Shown: positions 18,991 through 29,300 of the stretch, in pieces
How positions within the stretch are numbered: the stretch's first letter is position 1
Layout: each line of letters begins with the position of its first letter
Source: Ignavibacteriales bacterium
Lineage (GTDB): Bacteria; Bacteroidota; Ignavibacteria; UBA10030
Direction: 5' to 3'
Assembly: GCA_016192345.1 (NCBI GenBank)
Contig: JACPUH010000037.1
Location: 1 to 64,000 of the forward strand
Length of the DNA stretch: 64,000 nt
Position numbers and translations under genes: made by a program
The notes under the pieces: generated by a model
Told to the model about the DNA's origin: nothing
What the model saw: the letters and a program-made list of their open reading frames with translations, nothing else
Database searches by the model: none

Positions 18991-19090
18991 CACCCCTTCG
19001 GGGTTGGCTCTCATACTATTGTCGAATGCTACCACAATTTCATCCCTTCGGGATTGGCTAACCCCCGAAAAAAACCCGAAGGGTTGAAAT
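18991..19090. repeat. REP-like cluster (CCCTTCGGG units)
   Basis: CACCCCTTCGGGGTTGGCT (18991-19009) recurs 50 bases later as CATCCCTTCGGGATTGGCT (19041-19059), and an inverted partner AACCCGAAGGGTTGAAAT follows at 19073-19090. The units can pair as hairpins. A single related unit (AATCCCTTCGGG) is at 40069-40080. The cluster splits the acetyltransferase genes from the glycosidase gene and could act as a processing or attenuation point. Confidence 0.65.
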
Positions 19091-19150
19091 CGAATATGAC
19101 CATGAAATTATTCAGGACTGCTGTACCATCATCGTTCGTGGCGGAGGAGT

Positions 19151-20083
19151 TCAATCAAAGGATTTCTTCATGATTTCGTGCCGGCGGAGGACCTTGAGTC
19201 CTACCTTGTGATAGAAATCTTTTGCGCGTCCGGTTGTCCACGCGAGCCACAGGTTGTATTTCCCCTTCTTGCGCATTTGTTCCACCGTGTGGTAGTAGAG
19301 CATGGGTCCAAGACCCCGGCCGGCGTACGCCTCATCGATCCCGAAAGGACCGAACCGCTCATCCATGAAATGACTGAACCCCACGACATCGTGGTCCTTG
19401 AGTGCGACGAGAATCTCGTCGCACTCGGGGTTTTCCTTCAAGCGTTCCAGCGCGACGCGGAACAGGTCGCCCGGATAGTTTCTCCTGAGGAATTCCAGGA
19501 GGCGCAAGGTGAGGGATGGGTGAAATACCTCGACCCGAAGGCCGGCCTTTTCCAGCTGGCGGAATCGTTCGTTCATCTCTTCGGGGATGGAGAAATCCAT
19601 CAAGGGGCGTCCCATGCTGTAGACGCTCTGGTGCTTCGCATAACCGCATGTTTTGAGGAACGCATGCCCGTCCGCATAGGCATCGAGGTCGACCCCGGGA
19701 ATGAAATAGTTGGGGGTGTAATCCGACACATGGATTTCCCGAATCCCTTCCTTGCAAAGAAATGCCTCTGCCTGGCGCACCATGGTGGTGGCGATATCCT
19801 GCCGGCGCCATTCGGGATGGACGAAGAATGCGGTGATCCACCCCCGCCCAGGTTCCAGCCCGACATCGAAATACGGGTATCGTCTGCTCAGGCTGAGCAG
19901 GAATCCGACCGGCCTATCGTCCCCGACCGCCACCAGGCACCCGCGTTGGTCAAAATTCGGGTCCAGGATGATCTTTCGGCGGAAGGCGTTGGTGCTGATT
20001 TCATCGCGGGGGAGGCACATATTCCATAACTCGACAACACGCTCCTCATCCTCTGCATCATAAGGACGGATGGTATAAGCCAT
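19151..20083 (-). CDS. Tandem GNAT acetyltransferase
   Basis: 310 residues with two GNAT-like halves. The N-terminal half has ITAFFVHPEWRRQDIATTMV, a slightly degenerate acetyl-CoA loop; the C-terminal half has the canonical loop YAGRGLGPMLYYHTVEQM. It is clearly paralogous to the protein at 20861-21805 along its length (WITAFxVHP, RxxKF/VGL ends). GNAT enzymes acetylate amines of sugars, amino acids, peptides or antibiotics. Being beside a PIG-L deacetylase suggests an amino-sugar substrate, but this is inference. The gap to the upstream gene is 66 bases. Confidence 0.8.
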   Translation of the reverse strand: MAYTIRPYDAEDEERVVELWNMCLPRDEISTNAFRRKIILDPNFDQRGCLVAVGDDRPVGFLLSLSRRYPYFDVGLEPGRGWITAFFVHPEWRRQDIATTMVRQAEAFLCKEGIREIHVSDYTPNYFIPGVDLDAYADGHAFLKTCGYAKHQSVYSMGRPLMDFSIPEEMNERFRQLEKAGLRVEVFHPSLTLRLLEFLRRNYPGDLFRVALERLKENPECDEILVALKDHDVVGFSHFMDERFGPFGIDEAYAGRGLGPMLYYHTVEQMRKKGKYNLWLAWTTGRAKDFYHKVGLKVLRRHEIMKKSFD

Positions 20084-20149
20084 GGGAATGCTCTCTTTCT
20101 TTTGGGGCGCTCCTCTGCGGGGCGCCGGCCGGTCCGGGACTAAAGACCG

Positions 20150-20854
20150 TTACGGCAGTACATCGACGACGCGCTTTTTTTCGAACGGGTCGATATCGAA
20201 CGAAACGGCATACCGGACACCCGCTTCAGCGCCACGAACACGCGCAAGCGCTTCGTAGTAATCGAGATACGGAAAGGAGGAGATCTCTCCCTTGATGAAT
20301 TCATACTGCGTGACGCACTCTTTCCACCGGGCCAGTTCCTTGCCGACATCGACATAGAGGTACGGCTTGAAGCCCTCGGGGTCTTCCCAGTTCTCGGTGT
20401 AGTAGATCCCCTTGATGCCCCGATGGCGCGGCAACGTGCTGACAACCCCCTCCAGCGAAGCAAGAAGGATCGCATCGTTCACGATGGCGTGGGTGTTCGC
20501 GTGGTCCTTGTGAATGCTCGTTCTCCAGTGCGTCACGATCCGGGTTGGTTGAACCTTGCGGATGACGTCCATCACGTAACGCCGCGTCCCCTCGTCGTTC
20601 GGCAACTCGCCGTCCTTGTACGGGGCGAACAAGGCTTCTCCTCCAATCACATCCGAGGCGGCGAGCGCCTCGCGGCGCTTCTGCTCACCGTAGGCTTGCG
20701 GGGAGAGTTTTGGATTCCCCCCCTCGCCGAGGGTAAGATGGAGGAGGACCACCCGGTCGCCGGCGGTCCGGTGCTTGAGAAGGACAGCGCCGCACGTGAC
20801 TTCGATATCGCCGCAGTGAGCACCGATGGCAAGGATAGTGTTCTGTGGTTCCAT
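20150..20854 (-). CDS. PIG-L family N-deacetylase
   Basis: 234 residues, the usual length for the LmbE/PIG-L family of Zn-dependent deacetylases acting on GlcNAc-containing substrates (MshB, BshB, DncV). Zn-binding elements are GAHCGD (11-16, with His-13 and Asp-16) and HKDHANTH (115-122). The common AHPDD motif is changed so that the residue matching the general base Asp (Asp-15 in MshB) is Gly; this occurs in a recognisable subset of the family. No signal peptide, so cytoplasmic. It sits 6 bases after one GNAT gene and 66 before its paralogue. Confidence 0.85.
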   Translation of the reverse strand: MEPQNTILAIGAHCGDIEVTCGAVLLKHRTAGDRVVLLHLTLGEGGNPKLSPQAYGEQKRREALAASDVIGGEALFAPYKDGELPNDEGTRRYVMDVIRKVQPTRIVTHWRTSIHKDHANTHAIVNDAILLASLEGVVSTLPRHRGIKGIYYTENWEDPEGFKPYLYVDVGKELARWKECVTQYEFIKGEISSFPYLDYYEALARVRGAEAGVRYAVSFDIDPFEKKRVVDVLP

Positions 20855-20860
20855 AGGCTG

Positions 20861-21805
20861 TCAGAGTTCCTTCTTCAGGAGTGTAAAGCGTCGCGTCTGG
20901 GTGAATCCGAACTTGGAGTACACCTTTGCAGCCACATCATCCGTCCACATGACCCAGGCGTTATGATATCCCTGGTGACGCATCCGTTCCAGGGTCCGGG
21001 CGAGAAGGACTGTTCCGATGCCGCGTCCTTGGTGCAGGTCGCTCACGCCGAACGGCCCGAAATGGGACCCTTCGAACTGGCAGTACCCGATGATCTCATC
21101 TCCGTGAGTGACGACCGTGATCTGGTCCGTCCGGAAGCCCCCCTCGGAAATTTTGCGCAGATTGCTTCGCTCCACCCGCACCCAATCCGTGGGCATTGTC
21201 CGCTCCAGGAACCCCAGGAAACGGACAAGATCGGTGCGACGATAGGGACGAATCTCAATGCCCCCGGCCAGCAGGGTTTGTTCCATCTGCACGATCTTTT
21301 CGGGAACGGTAAAAAGGGCGATTGGCGCATCCATGCTGAGCGCTTCGTGGAAGGCTTCGTACTTGTGGGAAACGAAGAACTCGAGCAAAGGAGCGGAGGC
21401 TTGTTGGTCGATCCCCGGCGTGAAATATCCCGGGGGGTAGCCTGAAATCCGGCATTCCCTTTTGCCGAGCGCTCTGAACCGGTTTTCCAGCGTGGCGAGA
21501 AGCGGTGTTCCAACCTCCTTCAACATGGCGGTGGGGTGTACACCGAATGCGGTGATCCAGCACCGGGTCCCATCCGGGTCCGCGTCTCCAAGATGCATCC
21601 GCCGCGCATACACGCCGAGGACGAAGCCGACAAGGTTGTCGTCCTTGCGCGCGAGGAGGAAGGTCGAGGGATCGAAGTTCTCGTCGAGGAGCACGCGGCG
21701 CTCGAAGATGTCCTCCGCGATGGCATCGAGCGGAAGACTCTGTGCCCAGAGCGATAACACTTGCTCCCGATCGTTATCCGTATAGTGATTGATGGAAATG
21801 TGCAT
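20861..21805 (-). CDS. Tandem GNAT acetyltransferase (paralogue)
   Basis: 314 residues. As in the gene at 19151, there are two GNAT-like halves; the C-terminal half has the strong acetyl-CoA motif HQGRGIGTVLLARTLERM and ends KVYSKFGFTQTRRF. The ATG shares its first base with the stop codon of the PorV-like gene (TAATG), so the two are translationally coupled. This tie between an outer-membrane porin and cytoplasmic acetyl-transfer genes supports a single operon from the triad 2 receptor downward. Confidence 0.8.
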   Translation of the reverse strand: MHISINHYTDNDREQVLSLWAQSLPLDAIAEDIFERRVLLDENFDPSTFLLARKDDNLVGFVLGVYARRMHLGDADPDGTRCWITAFGVHPTAMLKEVGTPLLATLENRFRALGKRECRISGYPPGYFTPGIDQQASAPLLEFFVSHKYEAFHEALSMDAPIALFTVPEKIVQMEQTLLAGGIEIRPYRRTDLVRFLGFLERTMPTDWVRVERSNLRKISEGGFRTDQITVVTHGDEIIGYCQFEGSHFGPFGVSDLHQGRGIGTVLLARTLERMRHQGYHNAWVMWTDDVAAKVYSKFGFTQTRRFTLLKKEL

Positions 21806-22827
21806 TAATAACTTACGGCAAGTGAAAGATGATGCACGGCGCCGAAGATGCCGAAGGTCTGGTACGCGTAATCCGCACGCACCGGGAATTCCCCGACGTG
21901 ATAACGAATCCCCAGTCCCGCCATGAAGCCCCGCTCGTCGTAGTTCGTCGCGTAGCCCGCGCGCGCCACAAGCACGTCCAAGATATTATATTCCGCCCCC
22001 AATTTCAGCTTTTCGTTGAAATCTCTCGGGTGACGCGACTCAAAACTCAGGATAAGGGTATTCCGTTGTTCCGGGTCGAAGAACAGGAGTGGTTCGATCG
22101 AGGCTCCGAAACTGACGGCGAACGGGAGAGGAAACGCCTCGTTTTCGTAACGGACCTCACGGGAGATATTTTGCAACGTCGCTCCAAACCGGATCCCATT
22201 GTACAAGAAATCATAGTACGCGCCGATGTCGAACGCCAGGGCATTCTGGGCGTACGTCCGCTCGGAGATCGCAAGGCCTGGGTCGGAGAGATTCGATCCG
22301 GTCGGTGCAACCCACGCCGAGCCCAGGTCCTGGCGGACATATTTCATATGAAGGCCGTAGGAAAAACGATCGCTCACCTTCTGGGAGAAGGCGGCCCCCA
22401 ATGCATAGGCGGAAGGGGAGAAGGTGCCGGTCTCCACGAACCCTTCCTCATTCGCGGCCCGCCTGGTTCCATAGAACGTTCCGTAATCCATCATGAGGAG
22501 ACTGAACCCGACAACCCCGACTCCACGGATGTGGATGGCGGCAGCAGCCGAATTGTAGTTGATCTCCGCTATTCCCCTGGTGTGATTTAACGTCAGGTCG
22601 ACATCGGAACGAATCCATCCCAGGAGGCTCGGATTCCAGAAAATCCCATTCGCATTCAGGGTCGACGTCACCCCGACGGTCCCGCGGCCGATGACTTCCG
22701 CCGAAACCGGGTTTTCCAGGAACCGAAAACCGACCTGGGCTTTCTTCATGATTTGTGCGTTTGCATCAACCTGCAGAACGGAGAGCATCAGCAGAACAAG
22801 GCATGCGGAAGATGTTCGAATGCTCAT
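21805..22827 (-). CDS. PorV/PorQ-like outer-membrane protein (triad 2)
   Basis: 340 residues from the ATG at 22827, which has a strong AAGGAGGCTTCT site; a longer in-frame start at 22878 lacks one. The signal peptide ends near VDANA. The early motif FLENPVSAEVIGRGTVGV then NGIFWNPSLLG corresponds to the LKIGVGARSLGMG/IYWNPA block of PorV-like FadL-type barrels, though it is more diverged than the copies in triads 1 and 3. It ends LSLAVSY. The 55-base gap from the FnIII gene and 1-base overlap with the GNAT gene indicate one transcription unit. Confidence 0.82.
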   Translation of the reverse strand: MSIRTSSACLVLLMLSVLQVDANAQIMKKAQVGFRFLENPVSAEVIGRGTVGVTSTLNANGIFWNPSLLGWIRSDVDLTLNHTRGIAEINYNSAAAAIHIRGVGVVGFSLLMMDYGTFYGTRRAANEEGFVETGTFSPSAYALGAAFSQKVSDRFSYGLHMKYVRQDLGSAWVAPTGSNLSDPGLAISERTYAQNALAFDIGAYYDFLYNGIRFGATLQNISREVRYENEAFPLPFAVSFGASIEPLLFFDPEQRNTLILSFESRHPRDFNEKLKLGAEYNILDVLVARAGYATNYDERGFMAGLGIRYHVGEFPVRADYAYQTFGIFGAVHHLSLAVSY

Positions 22828-22882
22828 AGAAGCCTCCTTGAATTTCATGGCGGGCGAAGTGGAATATCGGGTGGTCATCGCC

Positions 22883-25000
22883 TCACCTTACGAGCACAAA
22901 TTTGACGAACTGGTTGTCGAGGGGTTGTCCATCGAGCCCCTGGCCGTCCGTGACTGTAAGGATATAGATCCCGCTGCTGACGTATTGGTTGCCGTCCGTA
23001 CGCTGGTCCCATTCATGATCCGCCGTTCCGTAATGTTCAATCATCTTGACGTGGTCGCCGGTCTCCGTGTAGATTCTCAGCGTGCACTTGACGGGGAGGT
23101 TGACAAAAAGGATCTTGTTGGGTGTCCCGGAAAAACCGAGTCCCCCGGCGGCAACGGTGGCGGGATTGGGAACAACCCGAACTTTTTGTGATTCGCTCAG
23201 GCCGGGCTTGAAGGAGGTGGCCGGTAGCTGGGACCGCGTGGCAAAGCGTGAGCTTTCGAGCTTCACGCCGTTCAAGAGGCCCGAAGAGTTTTGCGTTCCG
23301 TTGTCGACCGCGGTGACGGCATAATAATAATCGACTCCGCGCTGGACATTCCGATCAAAGTACGAAGTTACCGTCCGGTCGGTTGTCTCAAACACCAGCT
23401 CCCAGCGGGCCTGGCTCCGTTGATCGAGAGGATCGTTCACGTAGTAGGCGCCCTGCTTTCGGTACACTCTCCATGCATACCAATCATCGGTGCCCGGTCC
23501 CGGGTCCGTGAAGTAATCCGGGCTGGGGTAGGACCAGGAGACCTCCACCCGGTCAGGCCCGGATTGTACATTGATGTCCGGAGGTGGAGGAGGAGAGGGG
23601 ATCGTCAGGCCTTTGCTTAATTGATCCCAGGCCCAGTTGGCCCGGTCCATCGTTTTCCAGAGGGAATCGATCCCCTTCAGGACCCACGCGTTCTTCTCGG
23701 CATCGGAGATCTCGCTCTTGAACCAGCCCCGGCCGATGGAATCGGCGGCATTCCAGCCGATGCTCCCCGATCCGACCGCGTAGACGAAGGTAAGGGAGTC
23801 GTACCGGTTTTGGGCCTTGTTCTTGGTCAGTTCATAAGGTCCGACCGTAATAAAGCGCATCGGCCCCTTTTGAGGACGGGAAGCGAGCCCCGCTGTGACA
23901 GCGTCGGGGGGAAAGCGACCGCGGATATCGTCCCCGCGGTAGGTTAGCTTGAGGTTGACGTCACGGCGTCCCCAAAGGTCTTCGACAATACTTGCATGAG
24001 GCATCGCATAGGGTTGGGCCGGATCGTCGGTCTTCTGGTTGTGTGCTTTGTCGGCGTAGAGGAGGGCATACCCCGGTATCTGGGTGGAGTGGAGGAATCC
24101 TGTGACCCTGTCCGGATCCCCCATGTCATCCGACTTGCCGTTCGTGAAAACAGCTGCAAGGGAATTATCGGCATCCCAGTAATAAGCGACAAGCAGGGAA
24201 TCACGCGATCGGTTCGGCACCAATTCCGATTTCCGGCTGAACCAACTGTCGAGATCGTCCTCGCCTTCGAAACCAAACGATCCGTTCGTGCTGTATTCAC
24301 CCGCCTTGGAGGGGCCGAAGCTGAAGGCGATCGGCCACCAAAACCGGATCGTCTGATCCGGCAGTGTGTCTGTGGGGGCGGACGATTCGCGCGGGCGCTT
24401 GGTCTCTCCGGTGAACTTATGCGTTGCCTTCCAGATGAAAAAGTCGGCCAGATGCGGATTGCTGAACGCATAGATCTCCACGTGACTGCGGAGGCCGAAT
24501 TGTCCCAGCACGTCCTCGAACTCGAGTTTAATGTCCGACCTCAGGTTCCTGTCGACGTGCCATCGGTACGGAGGGTTGAGAGGAATGCCGTCCACGACGA
24601 TCTGCGGGGGACGATATCGGCGAACCTCAAAGGCCCAGTCGGTTTTTCCGGGATTCGTCAATGCGTCGCCGCGCGTGAACATCGGCTTCCGGACACCGAA
24701 CTCATCGATGATCCCGTTATCATCCAGCGAGAGGGGGTTGAAGATCTGGTACAGCATGTTCGATTGCCAGCGATCCTGCGGCCAGTGGAAGATCTCGGTC
24801 TGCTGCGGATTGGCCCCGGCCAGCATCCAGCTGTACTGCGTTTGAAGCCCTCCCTCGCCGTTCAGCTTGTTCATCGTCATGCGGAGGTTCCCCACATCGA
24901 TCAGCATCGGAAACGGGTCCATGTTGCGTTCCTGCGCGAGGAGTAACGCAGTGGGAAGGAGCAGGGAGGCAAGGCCGCTGATGGACAATATTCTTTTCAT
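22883..25000 (-). CDS. Secreted FnIII-type protein of the receptor triad 2
   Basis: 705 residues, start behind GATAGGAGTTGCC. Signal peptide to about residue 22 (LLLAQ). An N-terminal beta-rich domain includes VEIYAFSNPHLADFFIWKAT, matching the KIYAFSQQHHDNYHIFEM stretch of the triad 3 protein, then an FnIII-like domain at about 475-580 (VEVSWSYPSPDYF ... WRVYRKQGAYY) and a C-terminal sandwich (KVRVVPNPAT ... TLRIYTETGDHVKMIEH). No enzymatic motif. Family of unknown function. Located 8 bases after the chitinase-like gene. Confidence 0.75.
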   Translation of the reverse strand: MKRILSISGLASLLLPTALLLAQERNMDPFPMLIDVGNLRMTMNKLNGEGGLQTQYSWMLAGANPQQTEIFHWPQDRWQSNMLYQIFNPLSLDDNGIIDEFGVRKPMFTRGDALTNPGKTDWAFEVRRYRPPQIVVDGIPLNPPYRWHVDRNLRSDIKLEFEDVLGQFGLRSHVEIYAFSNPHLADFFIWKATHKFTGETKRPRESSAPTDTLPDQTIRFWWPIAFSFGPSKAGEYSTNGSFGFEGEDDLDSWFSRKSELVPNRSRDSLLVAYYWDADNSLAAVFTNGKSDDMGDPDRVTGFLHSTQIPGYALLYADKAHNQKTDDPAQPYAMPHASIVEDLWGRRDVNLKLTYRGDDIRGRFPPDAVTAGLASRPQKGPMRFITVGPYELTKNKAQNRYDSLTFVYAVGSGSIGWNAADSIGRGWFKSEISDAEKNAWVLKGIDSLWKTMDRANWAWDQLSKGLTIPSPPPPPDINVQSGPDRVEVSWSYPSPDYFTDPGPGTDDWYAWRVYRKQGAYYVNDPLDQRSQARWELVFETTDRTVTSYFDRNVQRGVDYYYAVTAVDNGTQNSSGLLNGVKLESSRFATRSQLPATSFKPGLSESQKVRVVPNPATVAAGGLGFSGTPNKILFVNLPVKCTLRIYTETGDHVKMIEHYGTADHEWDQRTDGNQYVSSGIYILTVTDGQGLDGQPLDNQFVKFVLVR

Positions 25001-25008
25001 GGCAACTC

Positions 25009-26373
25009 CTATCGTAAGACGACCATAGTTCGGGCGAGCGTAAACCCCCCGCCGGTGAGTCGATACAGGTACACGCCGCTCGGGAGGGTCGCGGATGAAA
25101 CCGTCACCTCGTAGGATCCGGGCTGGTGGGTAAATTCAGCGAGCGTATCGACCTCGCGGCCAAGAGGATCGTAGAGCCGGAGCGTGTACGCTCCCCCCCG
25201 GGTAATATGATACCGGATCCGGGTTTGCGCGTTAAAGGGGTTTGGATAATTCTGTGACAACTCGAATGCGAGAGGAGGAGTTTCCCCCACCATGATGGGA
25301 ACGGAGGTTGTTGCCTTCAGTGCCGCACCCAGACTCGCCAGGAGCGGTTGTTGACCGTTCATGTAATCCTGACCGAGCGCCCAGAGAATGACACCGCCGA
25401 GCGACTGGTTTTTGAGATACGCCGCCTTCTCCGCGATTGAAGCCGAGTCATCGTAACTGATGACCCGCGTCTGGAGAGAGTTCACAAGGAAGGGTGTGCG
25501 CGTCGGCAGGTCCCAGTGTCGTGTCCACCCCTGTTGAAGTAAGGGGGCGATGTTGATGTACGTAAGCTGTGAGGCACCCGTGCTTGGACCGAACAGGGTT
25601 GTGGCATTGAATTGCCATCCATAGAAGGGGATTCCGAAGAGGAGTTTTTCTGCCGGGATTCCCTTGGCCCGGTAGTGGGCCATGGAATTATCGATCCATC
25701 CCTGATCGGTCGTCGCAGCGGTTCCGTAGAGCGCCGAATTCGGCCCTGCCTTGGTCGTCCAACTGCCGTAGAAGTCGTAGGTCATGATCCCGATCCAGTC
25801 GAGGACTTCCTTCATCACGGTCCAATCGTACCGGCCACTCCAGTCTCCCGAGGGGGCGGCAATGCTGAGCGAGAGCGGTGGCATGACCGTGTTGAACGCT
25901 GCGCGCAGTTCCTGAAACAAGAGGGTGGCATTCGGCCGGTCCGCCGGGGCCGGATACTCCCAGTCGATGTCGGCGCCGTCATAGCCGTAGGTCTGACAAA
26001 AATTTTTCAGGTTGGAGACAAACCGCGTACGGGCAGTCGGATCGGCGACCATGGTTGCAAAGCGGGGCGTCCGCACCAGATCCCATCCGCCGACCGAAAT
26101 GACAACCTTGACGCCATGCTGATGCGCGGTTTGAATCAGCTCGGGATAATGAGCGAAGCCGCTCATCTCGAGAGTACCATCCGCAAACGGAAAGATGAAC
26201 GCGTGGGCGATGTGCGTCAGATGCTGGTACTGTACCGCCGTGTGGGGATAGGACCCACGGATCCAACTCGGGTAATATCCCAGGACCATGCGCTCCCCCG
26301 CGGTTGCCGGACGCAGGAAGGCGGCGGCAAGGAACAGGAGGGAGAAGAAGAATCGTGTCGATGAACAGCGCAT
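25009..26373 (-). CDS. T9SS-exported GH18 chitinase-like enzyme
   Basis: 454 residues from the ATG at 26373, 8 bases after the receptor stop, with TAAGG as the site; an upstream in-frame extension overlaps the receptor and lacks a signal peptide. The signal peptide covers about residues 1-25. The GH18 barrel shows VVISVGGWD (90-98) and YDGADIDWEYP (131-141), which carries the full DxxDxDxE catalytic set with Glu-139; MTYDFYGSW is the usual barrel-end motif. Residues 365-454 are a T9SS type A sorting domain (LSQNYPNPFNAQTRIRY). It should cleave beta-1,4-GlcNAc polymers at the cell surface. It is the only enzyme inserted in any of the three triads. Confidence 0.9.
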   Translation of the reverse strand: MRCSSTRFFFSLLFLAAAFLRPATAGERMVLGYYPSWIRGSYPHTAVQYQHLTHIAHAFIFPFADGTLEMSGFAHYPELIQTAHQHGVKVVISVGGWDLVRTPRFATMVADPTARTRFVSNLKNFCQTYGYDGADIDWEYPAPADRPNATLLFQELRAAFNTVMPPLSLSIAAPSGDWSGRYDWTVMKEVLDWIGIMTYDFYGSWTTKAGPNSALYGTAATTDQGWIDNSMAHYRAKGIPAEKLLFGIPFYGWQFNATTLFGPSTGASQLTYINIAPLLQQGWTRHWDLPTRTPFLVNSLQTRVISYDDSASIAEKAAYLKNQSLGGVILWALGQDYMNGQQPLLASLGAALKATTSVPIMVGETPPLAFELSQNYPNPFNAQTRIRYHITRGGAYTLRLYDPLGREVDTLAEFTHQPGSYEVTVSSATLPSGVYLYRLTGGGFTLARTMVVLR

Positions 26374-26381
26374 GGGATACC

Positions 26382-29300
26382 TTAGAAATTTACCCGGAGT
26401 CCGAGCATGACGCGCCGGGGGTTCAGGAAGATGGGGGCGTCCCACCATCCTGTTTTGATGTGGCCGTCGTCGGATTTCCATTGTCCCCATTTGTCGCTCC
26501 CCCCCTGGTGTGGCAGACGCAGGGAAGCTTTATATTCGTCATACTGTGTGCGGAGCATGTTTTCGGGGATGAGCCACTTGTTGTTGGTAAGATTCTTGAT
26601 CGTGACGACGAACTCCATGGAGGCTCCACCGAGCCGGAACGCTTTCGAGCCGCGGAAATCCATATTCCAGAAATCCATGGCGTCGACGTAGATCCGGTTC
26701 TTGACGTCGGCCTCTTCCGGGTTCCAGAGGATCCGGCCGCCGTCACGCCACTCAAAGAAGAAATTCAGGTACATTTCTCCGAGCCAGTACACGCCGCCGA
26801 GGTTCGGGCCGAAATCGACCGGCGAGTGGATGTTGAGGTTGAAGTTTGCTCTCGGGCGCGGCTCCGTGTTGAAGAGGTTTGCCGACCGCTCTTCGTCCTT
26901 CGCATCGAGCCGATTCTCATACACCCGGGCGAGCCCGGACTGCCCGTAGCTCTGCAGCATATAATCAACCATGCTCGTGAAGGTGATCCAACTGCCGAGC
27001 GGTCGCTCGAGGCGCACTTCGATGCCCCGCACGTCGTGGTAGGCGTCGGGGAAATATGCCCGCACGATGTTGTCCCGATAATAGTTGATGAACTGGCGGC
27101 TGAGCGGTTCGTTCCGCACATCCTTGTAGTACGCCGTCACGTTGAAGAGGAACTCTCCAAGGAAGAGCTGTTCGTATCCGAATTCGTAGGAGATCGTCTT
27201 GCCCATGGTCAGGCCGGGAGTGGGAAGCAGGGTGGCCGCCAGGTCGATCGTCTGATTATACATGAAGGATGTCGCGGGGCGCTGGTAGAAGTGTCCGTAG
27301 TTGAAGTAGAGCTTGCTGCTCTCGGTGATGGGGAAGGAGACCCCCAGGCGGGGAGAAGCGAAGAGCTGCACTTCATTCTCTGTCTGCGGCCAGCCCGGAG
27401 GATTTTCCAGCAGGTCGCGGAAGAGCAGCCAGCGTTCATAGCTTCCCCATGCGCCGTCAAGGTTCTGATAGGTGTTGTTGTACAGTTCCGGGTAGTGATC
27501 GTCGACGGGCAGACCGACTTCGAACCCCTTTTTCATCGGGTTCAGGTAATCGAGGCGGATGCCCGCGTTCAGGATAATCCCGTCAAACTCGAGCTTATCC
27601 TGTACATAGAGCCCCATTTCGAGGGGTGTGGCGGTGTAGTACTGCCAGAGGTCCGGCGTGAAGGCCATTTGAGCCTGTAACCAGGTGCCGGTGTAGACAA
27701 AGAGCTTCTGGAGGCGGGCGGAGAACCCCGCTTCCAATTGATGATGCCGGCCCAACTGTGCGGTCACGTCAGCTTTGAACTGGCCGACCATGGAGTAGGA
27801 GGAATCCACACGCTGCAGGCCCCCGTACAGCCGCCACATGTTGAGAGCATCGCTCCCGGGATTCGTGGAGGCGTTCGGGCTGCCGCCGATCGGAACGTTC
27901 GGGTATCGAATGTCGGGAAGGTTGGGGTTCCTGTTTGGCAGGGTGAACCACGCGTCGGCGCCTGAGGTGTCCAGAGCGAAGGGTGAAAGCGTTTGATCGG
28001 TGTACCCCACCTGAAAGTCGAGCGTGTAGAAAGCCCGCCGGTCAAATGTGTGCGTCAGTTTTGCGCCCCCCACGAAGTACCGCTGGTTGTAAAACTGCAG
28101 CCGGCTCTTGTTGAACATCTGCCAGAGGTTGTCCCCCGCCAGGAGCCGGGCTTGCTGGCGGACGGAGGATTCCGTGCTGTTGAGGAAGTTAAAACTTGAC
28201 GAGGCGTCAACGAGGGCCCCGCCGTAGGATGTGGTCTGTCCGCCGCTGACCGTCTCCACGTTGGCATAGAGTCCATTGATGGAGAGGCGCATATCGCTGG
28301 CGATTTGTGTCGTCAGTTTGAGCTGGGTGTTCCAGTCGACATAGTTGTTGCGTGGCCCGAGCGGGAACGCGAGCTGGGAATCTTCGTACTTGAATCCCAG
28401 CAGGAAGGTGGTGTTCTCCGCGTACGGTCCGATCAACGGAAGGCCGGCCCCCGGGAACGGACCGGTGATGCTTCCTTCGACGAAGAGATCCGGTTTGTCG
28501 GCATGCCGGTACTGCGGATGTTGGCGCTTCCACAGCTCGAGCTTGTCCAAGGTGTCGAGGTTGCGATCCGGGGTAAAACGGTTAGCCCAGCCCTGGAAAT
28601 TGCGGAACTCGATCGGGACGGTTGTATCCCCGGGGGTGACCCCTTTCAGGGCGTACTCCCCTGCGAAGATCCTGTAGATCCATGACTCATCGCTCCAGGG
28701 GTTCGTACCGAAGTATTTTTTCTGTGCAGGGATTTGATCGACTTTCAACGCAACGGTATAGCGGTCGCGATACCCGTCTTTCGTGACGACATTCAGAAGC
28801 CCCGACCGGATGCCGCCATACTTGGCCTGGAACCCGCCGGTCAACACCTGGATCTCCTCCACGGTCGTCGAGTTGAGGGCGAGATACGAATTCTCCGAAC
28901 GGGGATCCTGCAACGAGATGCCGTCGATGCGGACGTCGGTCTCGCGGATGGCGCCTCCCCGCACACTCAAGCCGTTTCCTTCGGCTCCGCTAACCAACTC
29001 GACACCTTTCACCCGGTTTACAAATTCATCCATACGTGTCACCGGCATCTGTTCCAGGCGCGAGGTCATGATCACTTCCTGAGTCCCGGCAACGTCCGGT
29101 TTGATCATTTCGCGTTTTGCCGTCACGACCACCTGTTCGAGTTCGATCGCCGTCATCGCCAGCGTAAAATCGATCGTGACGGTGCGATCGAGTTCCACGC
29201 GGATCGGTCGCTGCGCCGTCGATGTGAATCCAACCATGCTGGCCTTCACGACATAGGTGCCGGGGGGGACGTTCAGGATGAAATAATAGCCGTTGACGTC

